Source: Dactylosporangium sp. AC04546 (GTDB taxonomy: Bacteria > Actinomycetota > Actinomycetes > Mycobacteriales > Micromonosporaceae). Taken from it: DNA of 64,000 bases. Within the stretch, counting starts at the first letter, position 1, and the number at the start of each line of letters is the position of its first letter. This document shows, piece after piece, positions 1 through 7,806 of the stretch. The notes beneath the pieces are model-generated. The model was given only the letters and a program-made list of their open reading frames with translations, had not been told where the DNA came from and did not search any database. The position numbers were made by a program, and so were the translations under genes. Location of the stretch: NCBI RefSeq assembly GCF_022095675.1, contig NZ_JAHYSG010000063.1, positions 1 to 64,000 of the forward strand, written 5' to 3'.

Positions 1-379
1 GAGCAGGTGGTGAGGGCGTGGCGGGGGGTTCGGCGGCGACGAGGGCCAGGCGTTCGACCAGTGTCGGGTGGGTGAGGGCCAGGTGGAGGGCCAAGTGGGC
101 TGCGGGGCCGTAGCCGGCGACGGAGAACTCGTCGTGGCCCAGGGACTTCATCAGGGCTACGCAGTCGAGGGCGGTCTCGTGGTTGCCGCGCGACGGGTCA
201 GCGAGGTCGGGGCAGACGACCGTGAACTGGTTGGCCAGCAGGGGTGCTACTCGGTGCCAGGTGGTGTGTGGTCGGTCGGGGCCGTGCAGGAGGAGCACCG
301 CGGGGCCGCGGCCGCTGTGCTGGAAGCACAGCGTTACGTCCCACAGGTCGACCCGGCCGTGCTGGAAGCCATCGAACAC
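1..379 (-). CDS. Alpha/beta hydrolase, haloacetate-dehalogenase-like, partial, nucleophile absent
   Basis: This gene reads leftward off the window edge; about 126 residues are visible. From the GTG at 379 the protein starts VFDGFQHGRVDLWDV and continues with LLLHG (29-33), WHRVAPLL and QFTVVCPDL, the typical start of the haloacetate dehalogenase/epoxide hydrolase branch of the alpha/beta hydrolases. GGAGAG lies just upstream of this GTG, and family members begin at the same point; in-frame GTGs at 397 and 427 are alternatives. The nucleophile elbow, normally GHDRG or GHSxG, reads AGYGPA, with Tyr90 where Asp or Ser should be, and the RGYGDS loop is missing. The C-terminal half, with the acid and His, lies outside. 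I infer a non-catalytic or altered enzyme. Confidence 0.75.
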   Translation of the reverse strand, partial: MFDGFQHGRVDLWDVTLCFQHSGRGPAVLLLHGPDRPHTTWHRVAPLLANQFTVVCPDLADPSRGNHETALDCVALMKSLGHDEFSVAGYGPAAHLALHLALTHPTLVERLALVAAEPPATPSPPA

Positions 380-526
380 ACTCTCTCCATACCCCACCGC
401 TGGCCTGGGCGCACCGTACTTGGCCACTACTTCAGCATGCGAGGTGGCGAAGTGTGGGTGGGCGCGCCGGGTGCTGGGCGGGTGAGCTGACGGCGAGGCG
501 GGCGAAGAAAAGGTGAGAGGCCCGCG

Positions 527-1987
527 TCAGGGTCTTGCCAGCGGGAGGGTTACGCGGAAGGTCGCGCCCTCGCCGGGAGCCGTCCGGAGGGTTACCTCGC
601 CGCCGTGGGCGTGGACCAGCGCGGCGACGATTGACAGGCCCAGGCCCGAGCCGCCCAGGGCGCGGGTGCGGGACGGGTCGGTGCGGTAGAAGCGTTCGAA
701 GACGCGGGCCGCGTCCTCCGGTGCCATGCCGGGGCCGTTGTCCGAGACCTCCAGGACTGCCTTGCCAGGCTCCGTGCCGACGAAGACCGTGACCTCGGTG
801 CCAGGTGGGGTGTGGTGCAGGGCGTTCGACAGGAGGTTCTGGAGGACCTGGCGCAGGCGGGCCTCGTCGCCGACGACAAGGGCCGGCTCCACGTCCGCGT
901 CGTCGTCGTCGCTGCTTGCCGTGCGCAGGCGAAGGCGGTGGTCGGTAGCCGTCACCCTTGCGTCGATCATGGCGTCGGTGGCCAGGGTGAGAAGGTCGAC
1001 CGGCTTCTTCTCCAGCGGGCGTTGCTGGTCCATGCGGGCGAGGAGGAGCAGGTCGTCTACGAGCAGGCCCATGCGGGTGGCGTGGTGCTCGATCCGGCCG
1101 ATCGTCTCGTCCCCGTGGCCCGACTGGCGGTGGAGCTCCGCGAAGCCGCGGATCGACGTGAGGGGGGTGCGCAGCTCGTGCGACGCGTCGGCGACGAAGC
1201 GGCGCATGCGCTCCTCCGAGGCGAGGGCGGCTTCCTCGGAGGCGCGGCGCTCGTCGAAGGCGGTCTCGATCTGGCCCAGCATCGTGTTCAGGGCCGTCGA
1301 CAGGCCGCCGACCTCGGTGCGCGGGTCGGCGTACGGCACCCGGCGGGTCAGGTCGCCGGCCGCGATCGCCTCCGCGGTCTCCTCGACCTCGACCAGCGGG
1401 CGGAGGCTGGAGCGGACCAGCAGGTACGCGACCACGGCGAGCAGCAGCAGGACGCCGGCGCCGACGGTGACGCTGACCCAGATCTGCTGGTTGACCGTTT
1501 TGTCCACCTCGTCGAGGCTGAACCCGACGACCACGACGGTCGGGTCGTGGCTCGGGCCCGGTGACTGGACGACGGTGACCAGGATCCGCCAGTCCGGGCC
1601 GCCGGCCTTGGAGGACGGCACGGTCGTGTAGAAGGGCCCGGAGATCTCTGTCCCGCCGATGAGGTCGACGGCGTTGTCCGGCACCTTCGGGTCAGACGTG
1701 GCGCTGTAGCCCTGCTGGAAGTCGCGCGGGGTGATGGCGCCGGTCGGGATGTCGACGCAGCCGACGTAGTAGCCCTGCGGCAGCTTGGGGCCGCGCATGA
1801 ACTGCCGCCCAGGATCGTTGCAGAGCTCGGCGGCCCGGTCGGCGTTGTTCTTGAGCTGCTCGTCGAGGCGGTCGCTGAGGTAGTGCTGGGTGTTGTACAC
1901 GCCGACCGCGCTGGTCATCACCAGCGCGAGGGCCAGCAGGACGAGCATCAGCCCGACGAGCTTGATCCGTAGGGGCAGGGCTTTCAT
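527..1987 (-). CDS. Two-component sensor histidine kinase
   Basis: Membrane sensor kinase of 486 residues. It has a TM helix at about 8-30, an extracytoplasmic sensor domain at about 31-168, a second TM at about 170-192, a HAMP linker (about 193-245), and a HisKA domain with the phospho-acceptor His270 in FVADASHELRTPLTSIRGF. The HATPase domain follows, with an N-box (QNLLSNALHHT), DNGPGM and GSGLGLSIV. All catalytic boxes are present, so it should autophosphorylate and pass phosphate to the regulator encoded just upstream. Its ATG overlaps the stop of that regulator by 4 nt (ATGA), giving translational coupling. The layout resembles the TcrY/MprB class of actinobacterial kinases; the signal is not predictable from sequence. 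Confidence 0.95.
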   Translation of the reverse strand: MKALPLRIKLVGLMLVLLALALVMTSAVGVYNTQHYLSDRLDEQLKNNADRAAELCNDPGRQFMRGPKLPQGYYVGCVDIPTGAITPRDFQQGYSATSDPKVPDNAVDLIGGTEISGPFYTTVPSSKAGGPDWRILVTVVQSPGPSHDPTVVVVGFSLDEVDKTVNQQIWVSVTVGAGVLLLLAVVAYLLVRSSLRPLVEVEETAEAIAAGDLTRRVPYADPRTEVGGLSTALNTMLGQIETAFDERRASEEAALASEERMRRFVADASHELRTPLTSIRGFAELHRQSGHGDETIGRIEHHATRMGLLVDDLLLLARMDQQRPLEKKPVDLLTLATDAMIDARVTATDHRLRLRTASSDDDDADVEPALVVGDEARLRQVLQNLLSNALHHTPPGTEVTVFVGTEPGKAVLEVSDNGPGMAPEDAARVFERFYRTDPSRTRALGGSGLGLSIVAALVHAHGGEVTLRTAPGEGATFRVTLPLARP

Positions 1988-2679
1988 GTCCGGGGCATGC
2001 GCAGCGAGTAGCCCACACCGCGCAGCGTCTGCAGGAGACGCGGCTCGGTGGTGTCGATCTTCTTGCGCAGGTAGGAGACGTAGGACTCGACGACGCCGGC
2101 GTCACCGCCGAAGTCGTACTGCCAGACGTGGTCGAGGATCTGGGCCTTGGAGAGCACCCGGCCCGGGTTGGTCATGAAGTACCGCAGCAGCTTGAACTCC
2201 GTCGGCGACAGCTGCACCTCCTGGCCGGACTTGAACACCTCATGGGTGTCCTCGTCCAGCTCGATGTCGGCGAACGACAGCCGCGACGACTGCGCCTGGG
2301 CGCCACCGGCGGCGTCGGCGACCCGGCGCAGGACGGCCTGGATGCGGGCGAGGATCTCGGACAGGCTGAACGGCTTGGTGACGTAGTCGTCGCCGCCCAG
2401 CGTGAGGCCCTTGATCTTGTCCTCGGTCGCGTCGCGGGCGGTCAGGAACAGCACGGGGACCCGGGTGCCCTCGCCGCGCAGCTTGCGCAGCACCTCGAAG
2501 CCGTCGAGCTCGGGCATCATGACGTCGAGCAGGATCATGTCCGGGCGGAAGCGGCGCGCCTCCTCCATCGCCTGCCGGCCGCTCGTCGCGCTCGCGACGT
2601 CGTAGCCGTGGTACTTCAGGCTCGCGGAGAGCAGCTCGACGATGTCGGGCTCGTCGTCGACCACAAGCAGCCGCGTCAT
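1984..2679 (-). CDS. OmpR/PhoB-family response regulator
   Basis: Response regulator of 231 residues. The receiver domain (1-120) has the acidic pair D8-D9, phospho-acceptor D52 (ILLDVMMPELDG), a switch Thr in FLTARD and Lys in YVTKPF. The C-terminal winged helix (about 135-228) has the OmpR signature LSPTEFKLLRYFMTNPGRVLSK and ends VVESYVSYLRKKID...RGVGYSLR. It is the cognate regulator of the downstream kinase, overlapping it by 4 nt. The membrane-protein gene at 2712-3701 ends only 32 nt upstream on the same strand, so the three may be co-transcribed. DNA targets are not evident. Confidence 0.96.
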   Translation of the reverse strand: MTRLLVVDDEPDIVELLSASLKYHGYDVASATSGRQAMEEARRFRPDMILLDVMMPELDGFEVLRKLRGEGTRVPVLFLTARDATEDKIKGLTLGGDDYVTKPFSLSEILARIQAVLRRVADAAGGAQAQSSRLSFADIELDEDTHEVFKSGQEVQLSPTEFKLLRYFMTNPGRVLSKAQILDHVWQYDFGGDAGVVESYVSYLRKKIDTTEPRLLQTLRGVGYSLRMPRT

Positions 2680-2711
2680 GATTCGCTCCAGATAGCGTCA
2701 GAGTTCCCTTG

Positions 2712-3701
2712 TCATGTCGAGACTGCCGCCGGTTGCTGACCTCTGGGTGCGGTTTTCCTGAAAACCGGCTGTGAACCGACTGCGACGAGCATCGCCAGCA
2801 GTACCGGAAACTCCAGATACGCGTGGTAGGAGGCGAATGCGCTGTACAGCGCACGGCCCGAGGCGTAGTCGATCACGAACAGCACGGAGAGCGCGCCGCC
2901 GAGCAGGCCGCCCAGCGCCCAGGCCCGCCACCCGCGCAGCCACGGCGCCCGCGCCTCGAAGGCCCGAGCGGCATCCGGCGCATGCCTGGGCAGGAACCAG
3001 ACCCACACGAAGTAGTGCATAGTCTGCAAAAAGGCGAAAACAACCAGAAAACGAGCACCAACCAGCAGATCGACACCCGGCGGTGAGCTGACCGCCATGA
3101 TGCGGTCCGGCGAGCCGGCGAACGCGGCGACGGTCGAAGCCCGCACGTCGCTGAGCAGCGGATCGGCCAGACCGGCCAGCAGCAGCACCGGAACGATCAG
3201 CACCCACGCCACCTGCGTCCAGCGGAACCAGGACCGCGCGGCCGGACGCAGTACAGCGGCCCACTCCCAGAGGAAGAACAGCGGCACCACGTTGTGCAGG
3301 TGGGCAAGCACGACGAAGTGGTACCCCGGCCAGGCCAGCGACACCGCGGTCGCGACCAGCAGCACCGCGCCGGCGACGCCCAGCCGCCAGCCCCGCAGCG
3401 CATGCGCGCAGCCCGCCGCCAGCACGGCGTACCCGATCAGGATCTCGGCGTAGCGGGCCGGCTGCCCGACGAACATCGCGGCGATCCGGCACAGCACGAT
3501 CGCGCTGATCAACCCGAGGAGCACCGCGAGGAACCGGCCGTTGAGGACCGGAGCGAACCGCCCGGTCACGTACCGCAGCTCCAGCACGTTGTGCAGCACA
3601 CCGAACGCGATCAGCCCGAGGACCGCGGCCGCCAGCGGCGCCCGCAGCGCCACGGCGAGCGCGGCGCAGGCCGCCGCGACGAACAGGAGGCTAGCCTTCA
3701 T
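2712..3701 (-). CDS. Polytopic membrane protein of unknown function with intramembrane histidines
   Basis: 329 residues from an ATG at 3701 (MKASLLFVAAACA), with about eight hydrophobic helices. An upstream in-frame extension is Arg/Gln-rich and lies antisense to the neighbouring gene, so I reject it. Several helices carry His/Asn pairs: FGVLHNVLEL, LAHLHNVVPLFFLWEW, QTMHYFVWVW and FASYHAYLEF. Intramembrane His clusters of this kind recall the Brp/Blh carotenoid dioxygenases, whose four His bind iron, but I cannot establish homology and offer this only as a lead. The gene lies 32 nt upstream of the response regulator, suggesting a shared transcript or a role in its signalling. Its start is 3 nt from that of the divergent gene at 3705. 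Confidence 0.7.
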   Translation of the reverse strand: MKASLLFVAAACAALAVALRAPLAAAVLGLIAFGVLHNVLELRYVTGRFAPVLNGRFLAVLLGLISAIVLCRIAAMFVGQPARYAEILIGYAVLAAGCAHALRGWRLGVAGAVLLVATAVSLAWPGYHFVVLAHLHNVVPLFFLWEWAAVLRPAARSWFRWTQVAWVLIVPVLLLAGLADPLLSDVRASTVAAFAGSPDRIMAVSSPPGVDLLVGARFLVVFAFLQTMHYFVWVWFLPRHAPDAARAFEARAPWLRGWRAWALGGLLGGALSVLFVIDYASGRALYSAFASYHAYLEFPVLLAMLVAVGSQPVFRKTAPRGQQPAAVST

Positions 3702-3704
3702 GCG

Positions 3705-4019
3705 GTGCTCACCGCGCTCGCGCTGACCCTGCTGGTCGAGGTGCCGCTGTACACGGTGGCGCTGGTCGGCACGCGGCTCGCCGAGTGGCGCCGGGCGGCC
3801 ACCCTCGGCCTGCTCGTCAACCTGCTGACGCACCCGGTGCTGTGGTGGTACCTCGCGCCGCGTCCGTCCGCGACCCGCTTCTGGGCCGCCGAGGCGGTGG
3901 TGGTCCTGGTCGAGGCCGGAGTGCTGGCCGCCGCACTGCGGCGCGACCGCCTTCTGCTGATCGTCGTCAGCGTGGGCGCGAACGCGTGCTCGGTCCTCAT
4001 GGGACTGCTGCTGCTCTAG
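3705..4019 (+). CDS. Small polytopic membrane protein, unknown
   Basis: 104 residues from a GTG at 3705. It is almost wholly hydrophobic with about four TM segments (LTALALTLLVEVPLYTVALV; ATLGLLVNLLTHPVLWWYLA; AAEAVVVLVEAGVLAAAL; LLLIVVSVGANACSVLMGLLL). AGGAGG at 3685-3690 lies 14 nt from the GTG, a long spacing; an ATG at 3700 opens a frame that stops after eight codons, so the GTG is preferred. It is head-to-head with the membrane gene ending at 3701, so each promoter must lie inside the other's coding region. Small membrane proteins of this look occur widely in actinomycetes without assigned function. Confidence 0.65.
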   Translation: MLTALALTLLVEVPLYTVALVGTRLAEWRRAATLGLLVNLLTHPVLWWYLAPRPSATRFWAAEAVVVLVEAGVLAAALRRDRLLLIVVSVGANACSVLMGLLLL

Positions 4020-4159
4020 GAGCGCCGCGACCGGCGGACCAGCCAGACGACCAGCACGACGACGGCGGCGAGCACCGCGATGCACACCAGGGCGACGACG
4101 ACGGCGGTACCCGCGAGGAACCCGGGTTCAGGCGCCGCATCGGCCAGCACGATCTCCAT
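4016..4159 (-). CDS. Single-pass small membrane protein (47 aa)
   Basis: A short ORF, MEIVLADAAPEPGF followed by one long hydrophobic helix (about residues 16-41) and a basic tail LVRRSRRS. The N-out, positive-in layout fits a single-span membrane protein. Its TAG overlaps the TAG of the convergent gene ending at 4019. No domain is recognised. A proper start, a clean helix and a positive cytoplasmic end support it as real, though it is short. Confidence 0.5.
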   Translation of the reverse strand: MEIVLADAAPEPGFLAGTAVVVALVCIAVLAAVVVLVVWLVRRSRRS

Positions 4160-4198
4160 CCGGGGAGTGTGCCGCCACAGCAGCGCGACGTAAAGATG

Positions 4199-4930
4199 TC
4201 AGCGGCTGGTCGTCCGCTGCCGCTGCATCGCCAGCGCCTGCAGCGCCGTCGAACGGACGATCAGCGTCGGGTTGAGCGGCTCGTTGGCCGCGATCGCCTT
4301 CGCGTACGGCCGGTTCTCGACGCTCCAGCCGTGGTGCAGGTCGTACTCGATCGAGAGCGCGTGGTTGCGGGCCATCGAGTAGTCCAGCAGCACCCCGGGG
4401 CCGAGCGACCGCGTCACGACCTCGCCGGCCATGTGCGGGATCGGCGAGAAGAAGAAGGCCATCTTCTGCACCGGCTGGAACAGGTCCACGTCGATCAGGT
4501 CGAAAATGCCGATCGGCTGGTACATCCCGTGCGTGTCATGGATGCACAGGCCCGCGCCGAGCTCCATCCGGCCGGTGTTGTCGATCTCCATGTGCCCGGC
4601 CGGCCCGCCCGGCGTGACGATGCCGGCGCCGTCGTTGCCGGCGACGGTGAGGACGCTCCCGAGCGGCGCCGGGTAGTTGTGCGTGGCCACCACCTTGGTG
4701 CTGGGCGCCATCGTGATGTTGCGGGTGGTGAACATCGAGTAGGTCTCCTGCCAAGAGACCTCCAGGTGCCGCTCGATGTAGTGGACGGACAGCCAGATCG
4801 TCGGGGCGCCGCTCGCCGAGGTGGCGACCGCGTGGAGGCCGAAGAGCGCGAAGTGGTGGTCGCGCAGCTGCTCGATCGTGGCCTCGTTCATGTCGATCGT
4901 GAGTTTGTGCTGCTCCACCGTGACCTCCAA
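4199..4930 (-). CDS. Conserved-looking hypothetical protein (243 aa)
   Basis: I do not recognise this protein. It begins MEVTVEQHKLTIDMNEATIEQLRDHHF and has no signal peptide or TM helix. The body is rich in aromatic and His residues (IWLSVHYIERHLEVSW, LCIHDTHGMYQP, FFFSPIPHM, YDLHHGW), suggesting a compact beta-rich cytosolic fold, possibly metal-binding. The tail is basic (MQRQRTTSR). Codon use matches its neighbours. The start is uncertain: an in-frame ATG 13 codons in (MNEATIEQ) is an alternative. It stands alone between a small membrane-protein gene and a small hypothetical gene. Confidence 0.75.
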   Translation of the reverse strand: MEVTVEQHKLTIDMNEATIEQLRDHHFALFGLHAVATSASGAPTIWLSVHYIERHLEVSWQETYSMFTTRNITMAPSTKVVATHNYPAPLGSVLTVAGNDGAGIVTPGGPAGHMEIDNTGRMELGAGLCIHDTHGMYQPIGIFDLIDVDLFQPVQKMAFFFSPIPHMAGEVVTRSLGPGVLLDYSMARNHALSIEYDLHHGWSVENRPYAKAIAANEPLNPTLIVRSTALQALAMQRQRTTSR

Positions 4931-5030
4931 GGTTGTGCCGTCTTGGTGATCAGTGTGGAGCGGGCAGGGTGCACCTTCGGGGTATTTCGTGAAAATGCCT
5001 CAGGAGCGGGCAGTGGAGACGACTCGAAGA

Positions 5031-5315
5031 TCAAGCGGCCAGTGCGCGCAGCCCGCGGATCGCCCGCACCGCCTTGCTGCCGTGCGCCGGGTACGCGGTG
5101 CGGACCTGGGCCAGCGCCCACGCCATGCGCGCGACCGCCGTCTCCGGGTGGTCGCCGAACTCGCTCGCGACCCGCGCGGCACAACCCTGAATGCCGATCC
5201 GCCGCAGCATGCCGGCGATCGCCGTGCGGACCTCCGCGCTGGCCGGGCTCTCCGACGACTGCAGTGTCGAAGCGAACAGCGCCTCGGCCCGAACGGCCTC
5301 GAACGTGGTAGCCAT
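5031..5315 (-). CDS. Small hypothetical protein (94 aa), helical
   Basis: 94 residues from an ATG at 5315, preceded by GGAGGT at good spacing, which decides the start over an in-frame upstream extension. The sequence MATTFEAVRAEALFASTLQ...VRTAIAGMLRRIGIQGCAARVASEFGDHPETAVARMAWALAQV looks like an all-alpha soluble protein with no TM segment. No family is recognised. A 20-bp inverted repeat lies 26-45 nt upstream of the start, so the gene may be under specific transcriptional control. Confidence 0.7.
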   Translation of the reverse strand: MATTFEAVRAEALFASTLQSSESPASAEVRTAIAGMLRRIGIQGCAARVASEFGDHPETAVARMAWALAQVRTAYPAHGSKAVRAIRGLRALAA

Positions 5316-5340
5316 TTCGCACCTCCGTGCGCCCTCTGGC

Positions 5341-5360
5341 GGAACACCCTGGTGTGTTCC
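5341..5360. promoter_or_regulatory. Inverted repeat, candidate operator
   Basis: GGAACAC-CCTGGT-GTGTTCC: two perfect 7-nt arms with a 6-nt spacer, 26-45 nt upstream of the start of the small gene at 5031-5315. Size and position fit a dimeric repressor site; the cognate regulator is unknown. Confidence 0.45.
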
Positions 5361-5429
5361 TGATGACATTTACGCTAAGAGCGTTCCGCCAGTTCGGGCT
5401 CACGGTTTCATGCCACCGTCAGCTTCTCG

Positions 5430-6641
5430 TCACCGGCGGTTGAACACGATGCCGGCATCGAGGAACTTGAAGTTGGTGGTCTCGCGCTCGGGGTCGGTCG
5501 GGGTCTCCTCGCCGTCGTGGACGACGAGCAGCCCGTTCGGGTAGCCGGGCAGCGGCGTCGAGACGACCGCGGCACCGTCGCAGTGCTCGGCGCCGTCGAT
5601 CTTCTTGCCGGCGACGACCGCGAGGTGGCCCAGCGGGCGGTTCGTGAGCCGGTCGTAGGTGTAGAACGTGCTGTCGCCCTGGCTGGAGACGAGCAGCGTG
5701 CCGCTCAGCGGTCCGGTCTGGTAGATCGTGAGGCCCTCGACGTCGGCCGCGATCCGCCCGCCGAAGCCGGGGTCGGCGGCGTAGTCGACGACGCAGTCCT
5801 CCTCCTCGGCGTCGTACGTCGCCGGGATGCCGAACTCCTTCACCCGCTCCACGGACTGGGCCGAGCCGCGGAACTTCCCGCCCCAGACCGGGATCTTCCA
5901 CAGGCCGACCTTCTCCTGGGCCAGGTACGCGATCCGGGTCGTCGGGTCGATCACGGTGCCCTCGACCTGCGGGCCGTCGCCCGGGTCGTTGCAGGGCGAC
6001 CACGTCGTGCGGTTCGGCAGCGTGAACGTCGACGGGAGCGTCAGCGCGTCGACCTTGCGGTACGACACCTGGTCCTTGGAAACGAGAATCTTGAACAGGC
6101 CGACCTCGGGCGTGCTGCGGCGGCTGACCACCGCGTAGATCGTGCCGTCGGTGTCGCGGAACAGCCCGAGCCCGTAGGCCGTGCGCTGGTCCTCGACCTC
6201 GGCCTGGTCGGCGCTGAACGCGAGGGGCACGTCGGTCGCGGTGACGTCGACGAGCCGGCCGCGCTTGGCGTCGACGCGGTAGAAGCGCAGCTTGTCGAGG
6301 CCGCGGTCGGTCACCACGACCAGGTCGCCGATGAGGTCGACGTTGTTGAAGCGGCCGTCCGGCGGGGTGGCGATCGCCTGACGCTCCCGGCCCTTGAGGT
6401 CGTAGACCCGCAGGCCGCCGTTCTTCGCCGTGGCGATGACCAGGCTCGCGCCGCGGTCCGCCGGGTTGACCCAGATGGCCGGGTCGTCGGCGTTGGCGTC
6501 GCCGCCCGCCTCGTCGTCGTAGAGGGCGGGCGTCTCCACCGTCGCCCGCACCTCCTTGAGCCCCGCCGCGTGGGCGGTGCCCGGGATGATGGTGAGCAGA
6601 GTGCCGGCGGCCAGCGCCGTTACGGTCAGCATCCGTCGCAT
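5430..6641 (-). CDS. Secreted beta-propeller phytase (3-phytase)
   Basis: 403 residues. A Sec signal peptide (MRRMLTVTALAAGTLLTIIPGTAHAA) leads into a beta-propeller phytase domain covering the rest. The family signature DDPAIWVNP (about 53-61) is present, with repeated acidic metal-site loops (NGGLRVYDLKGR, DVEGLTIYQ, SSQGDSTFYTYDR, EHCDGAAV). Such enzymes hydrolyse phytate outside the cell using calcium and release phosphate for uptake. Length matches the family. It is divergent from the App1-like gene with a 100-bp gap. I see no obvious Pho box by eye. Confidence 0.92.
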   Translation of the reverse strand: MRRMLTVTALAAGTLLTIIPGTAHAAGLKEVRATVETPALYDDEAGGDANADDPAIWVNPADRGASLVIATAKNGGLRVYDLKGRERQAIATPPDGRFNNVDLIGDLVVVTDRGLDKLRFYRVDAKRGRLVDVTATDVPLAFSADQAEVEDQRTAYGLGLFRDTDGTIYAVVSRRSTPEVGLFKILVSKDQVSYRKVDALTLPSTFTLPNRTTWSPCNDPGDGPQVEGTVIDPTTRIAYLAQEKVGLWKIPVWGGKFRGSAQSVERVKEFGIPATYDAEEEDCVVDYAADPGFGGRIAADVEGLTIYQTGPLSGTLLVSSQGDSTFYTYDRLTNRPLGHLAVVAGKKIDGAEHCDGAAVVSTPLPGYPNGLLVVHDGEETPTDPERETTNFKFLDAGIVFNRR

Positions 6642-6741
6642 TCCGGCAACCTAGGAGAGCCGCACCGCCCCCGCACCGCCCCCAGGCGAACGTCAGGTGT
6701 ACTTCTGGGCGCAGGGCCCGACCCTGTGACAGGGTGGGCCG

Positions 6742-7806
6742 GTGTCGTTGATCCCCGAGGGTGCCTCGAGTGCGTCGTTGCCCCTGCACCGGGCCGCGCG
6801 CATCGAGGACGCCATCCACAACGTCCTCGAGCGGCGGCTGCGGCGGCGGGGCTGGACGGTCGCCGTCACGGCGTACACCGGCTACGGAGCGAGTGCCACG
6901 CCCGACACGCCGGGCTGGGTGCGGGTGCTCGGCCGGGTGCTGCTCGCCCGGGTCGACCCGAAGCCGGGGAAGCGGCTGAAGAAGCTGCGTGGATGGCGGT
7001 CGTTCGCCACGGTCTCGGTCAAGGACGCGCTGGTGCAGATCGAGGCCGGCGGCAGCACGTGCGAGGTCATGTGCGACCGCGGCGGCTTCGTCGACACCGT
7101 GGTCGAGGCCGACCTGCCCCCCGGCTGGGGCACCGTGACCCTGCGCAGCGGCGACAGCGACCCGGTCGAGGCCCCGGTGCGCATCGTCGACCCGGCCGCG
7201 ACCTTCGGCATCATCTCCGACATCGACGACACGGTCATGGTGACGGCGCTGCCCCGCCCGCTGCTCGCCGCCTGGAACACGTTCGTGCTCGACGAGCACG
7301 CCCGCGCGTCGGTGCCCGGCATGGCGGTGCTCTACGAGCGGCTGGTCAACGCCAACCCCGGTGCGCCCGTGTTCTACCTGTCGACCGGCGCCTGGAACGT
7401 CGCCGCCACGCTGACCCGCTTCCTCGGGCGGCACCTGTACCCGGCCGGCCCGCTGCTGCTCACCGACTGGGGCCCGCAGCCGGACCGCTTCTTCCGTAGC
7501 GGCCAGGCCCACAAGCGCGCGTCGCTGGACCGGCTCGCCCAGGAGTTCCCGAACATCCGCTGGCTGCTCGTCGGCGACGACGGCCAGCACGACCCGGAGA
7601 TCTACGCCGAGTTCGTCGCCGAGCACCCCGACAGCGTGGCCGCCGTCGCGATCCGCCACCTGTCACCGACGCAGGCCGTGCTGGCCGGCGCCTTCCCGAG
7701 CCCGGCCGACAGCTCCAAGCGCGTCCCCTCCGATGCCCAGCGCTGGCTCCGCGCCCCCGACGGCGCGGGCCTCTGGCGCCTGCTGCGGGACACGGAGATC
7801 CTTTAG
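6742..7806 (+). CDS. App1-like phosphatidate phosphatase domain protein (DUF2183)
   Basis: 354 residues, cytosolic. The C-terminal half is the App1 catalytic domain of the HAD/LNS2 superfamily: ISDIDDTVMVT (about 160-170) supplies the DxDxT nucleophile loop, followed by VFYLSTGAWN, the Lys in QAHKRASLDRL and LLVGDDGQHDPEIY. The N-terminal half (about 20-150) is a beta-rich accessory region. The yeast relative dephosphorylates phosphatidic acid; in bacteria the substrate is unproven. Its 3' end overlaps the convergent DUF998 gene by 144 nt. Confidence 0.85.
   Translation: MSLIPEGASSASLPLHRAARIEDAIHNVLERRLRRRGWTVAVTAYTGYGASATPDTPGWVRVLGRVLLARVDPKPGKRLKKLRGWRSFATVSVKDALVQIEAGGSTCEVMCDRGGFVDTVVEADLPPGWGTVTLRSGDSDPVEAPVRIVDPAATFGIISDIDDTVMVTALPRPLLAAWNTFVLDEHARASVPGMAVLYERLVNANPGAPVFYLSTGAWNVAATLTRFLGRHLYPAGPLLLTDWGPQPDRFFRSGQAHKRASLDRLAQEFPNIRWLLVGDDGQHDPEIYAEFVAEHPDSVAAVAIRHLSPTQAVLAGAFPSPADSSKRVPSDAQRWLRAPDGAGLWRLLRDTEIL

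Noticed and set aside
812..1564. Long ORFs antisense to the histidine kinase, and similar long ORFs opposite many other genes
   Set aside because: They are reading-frame shadows created by high GC; compositions are Arg/Ala/Gly/Pro-rich without motifs, whereas the opposite strand has clear domains.
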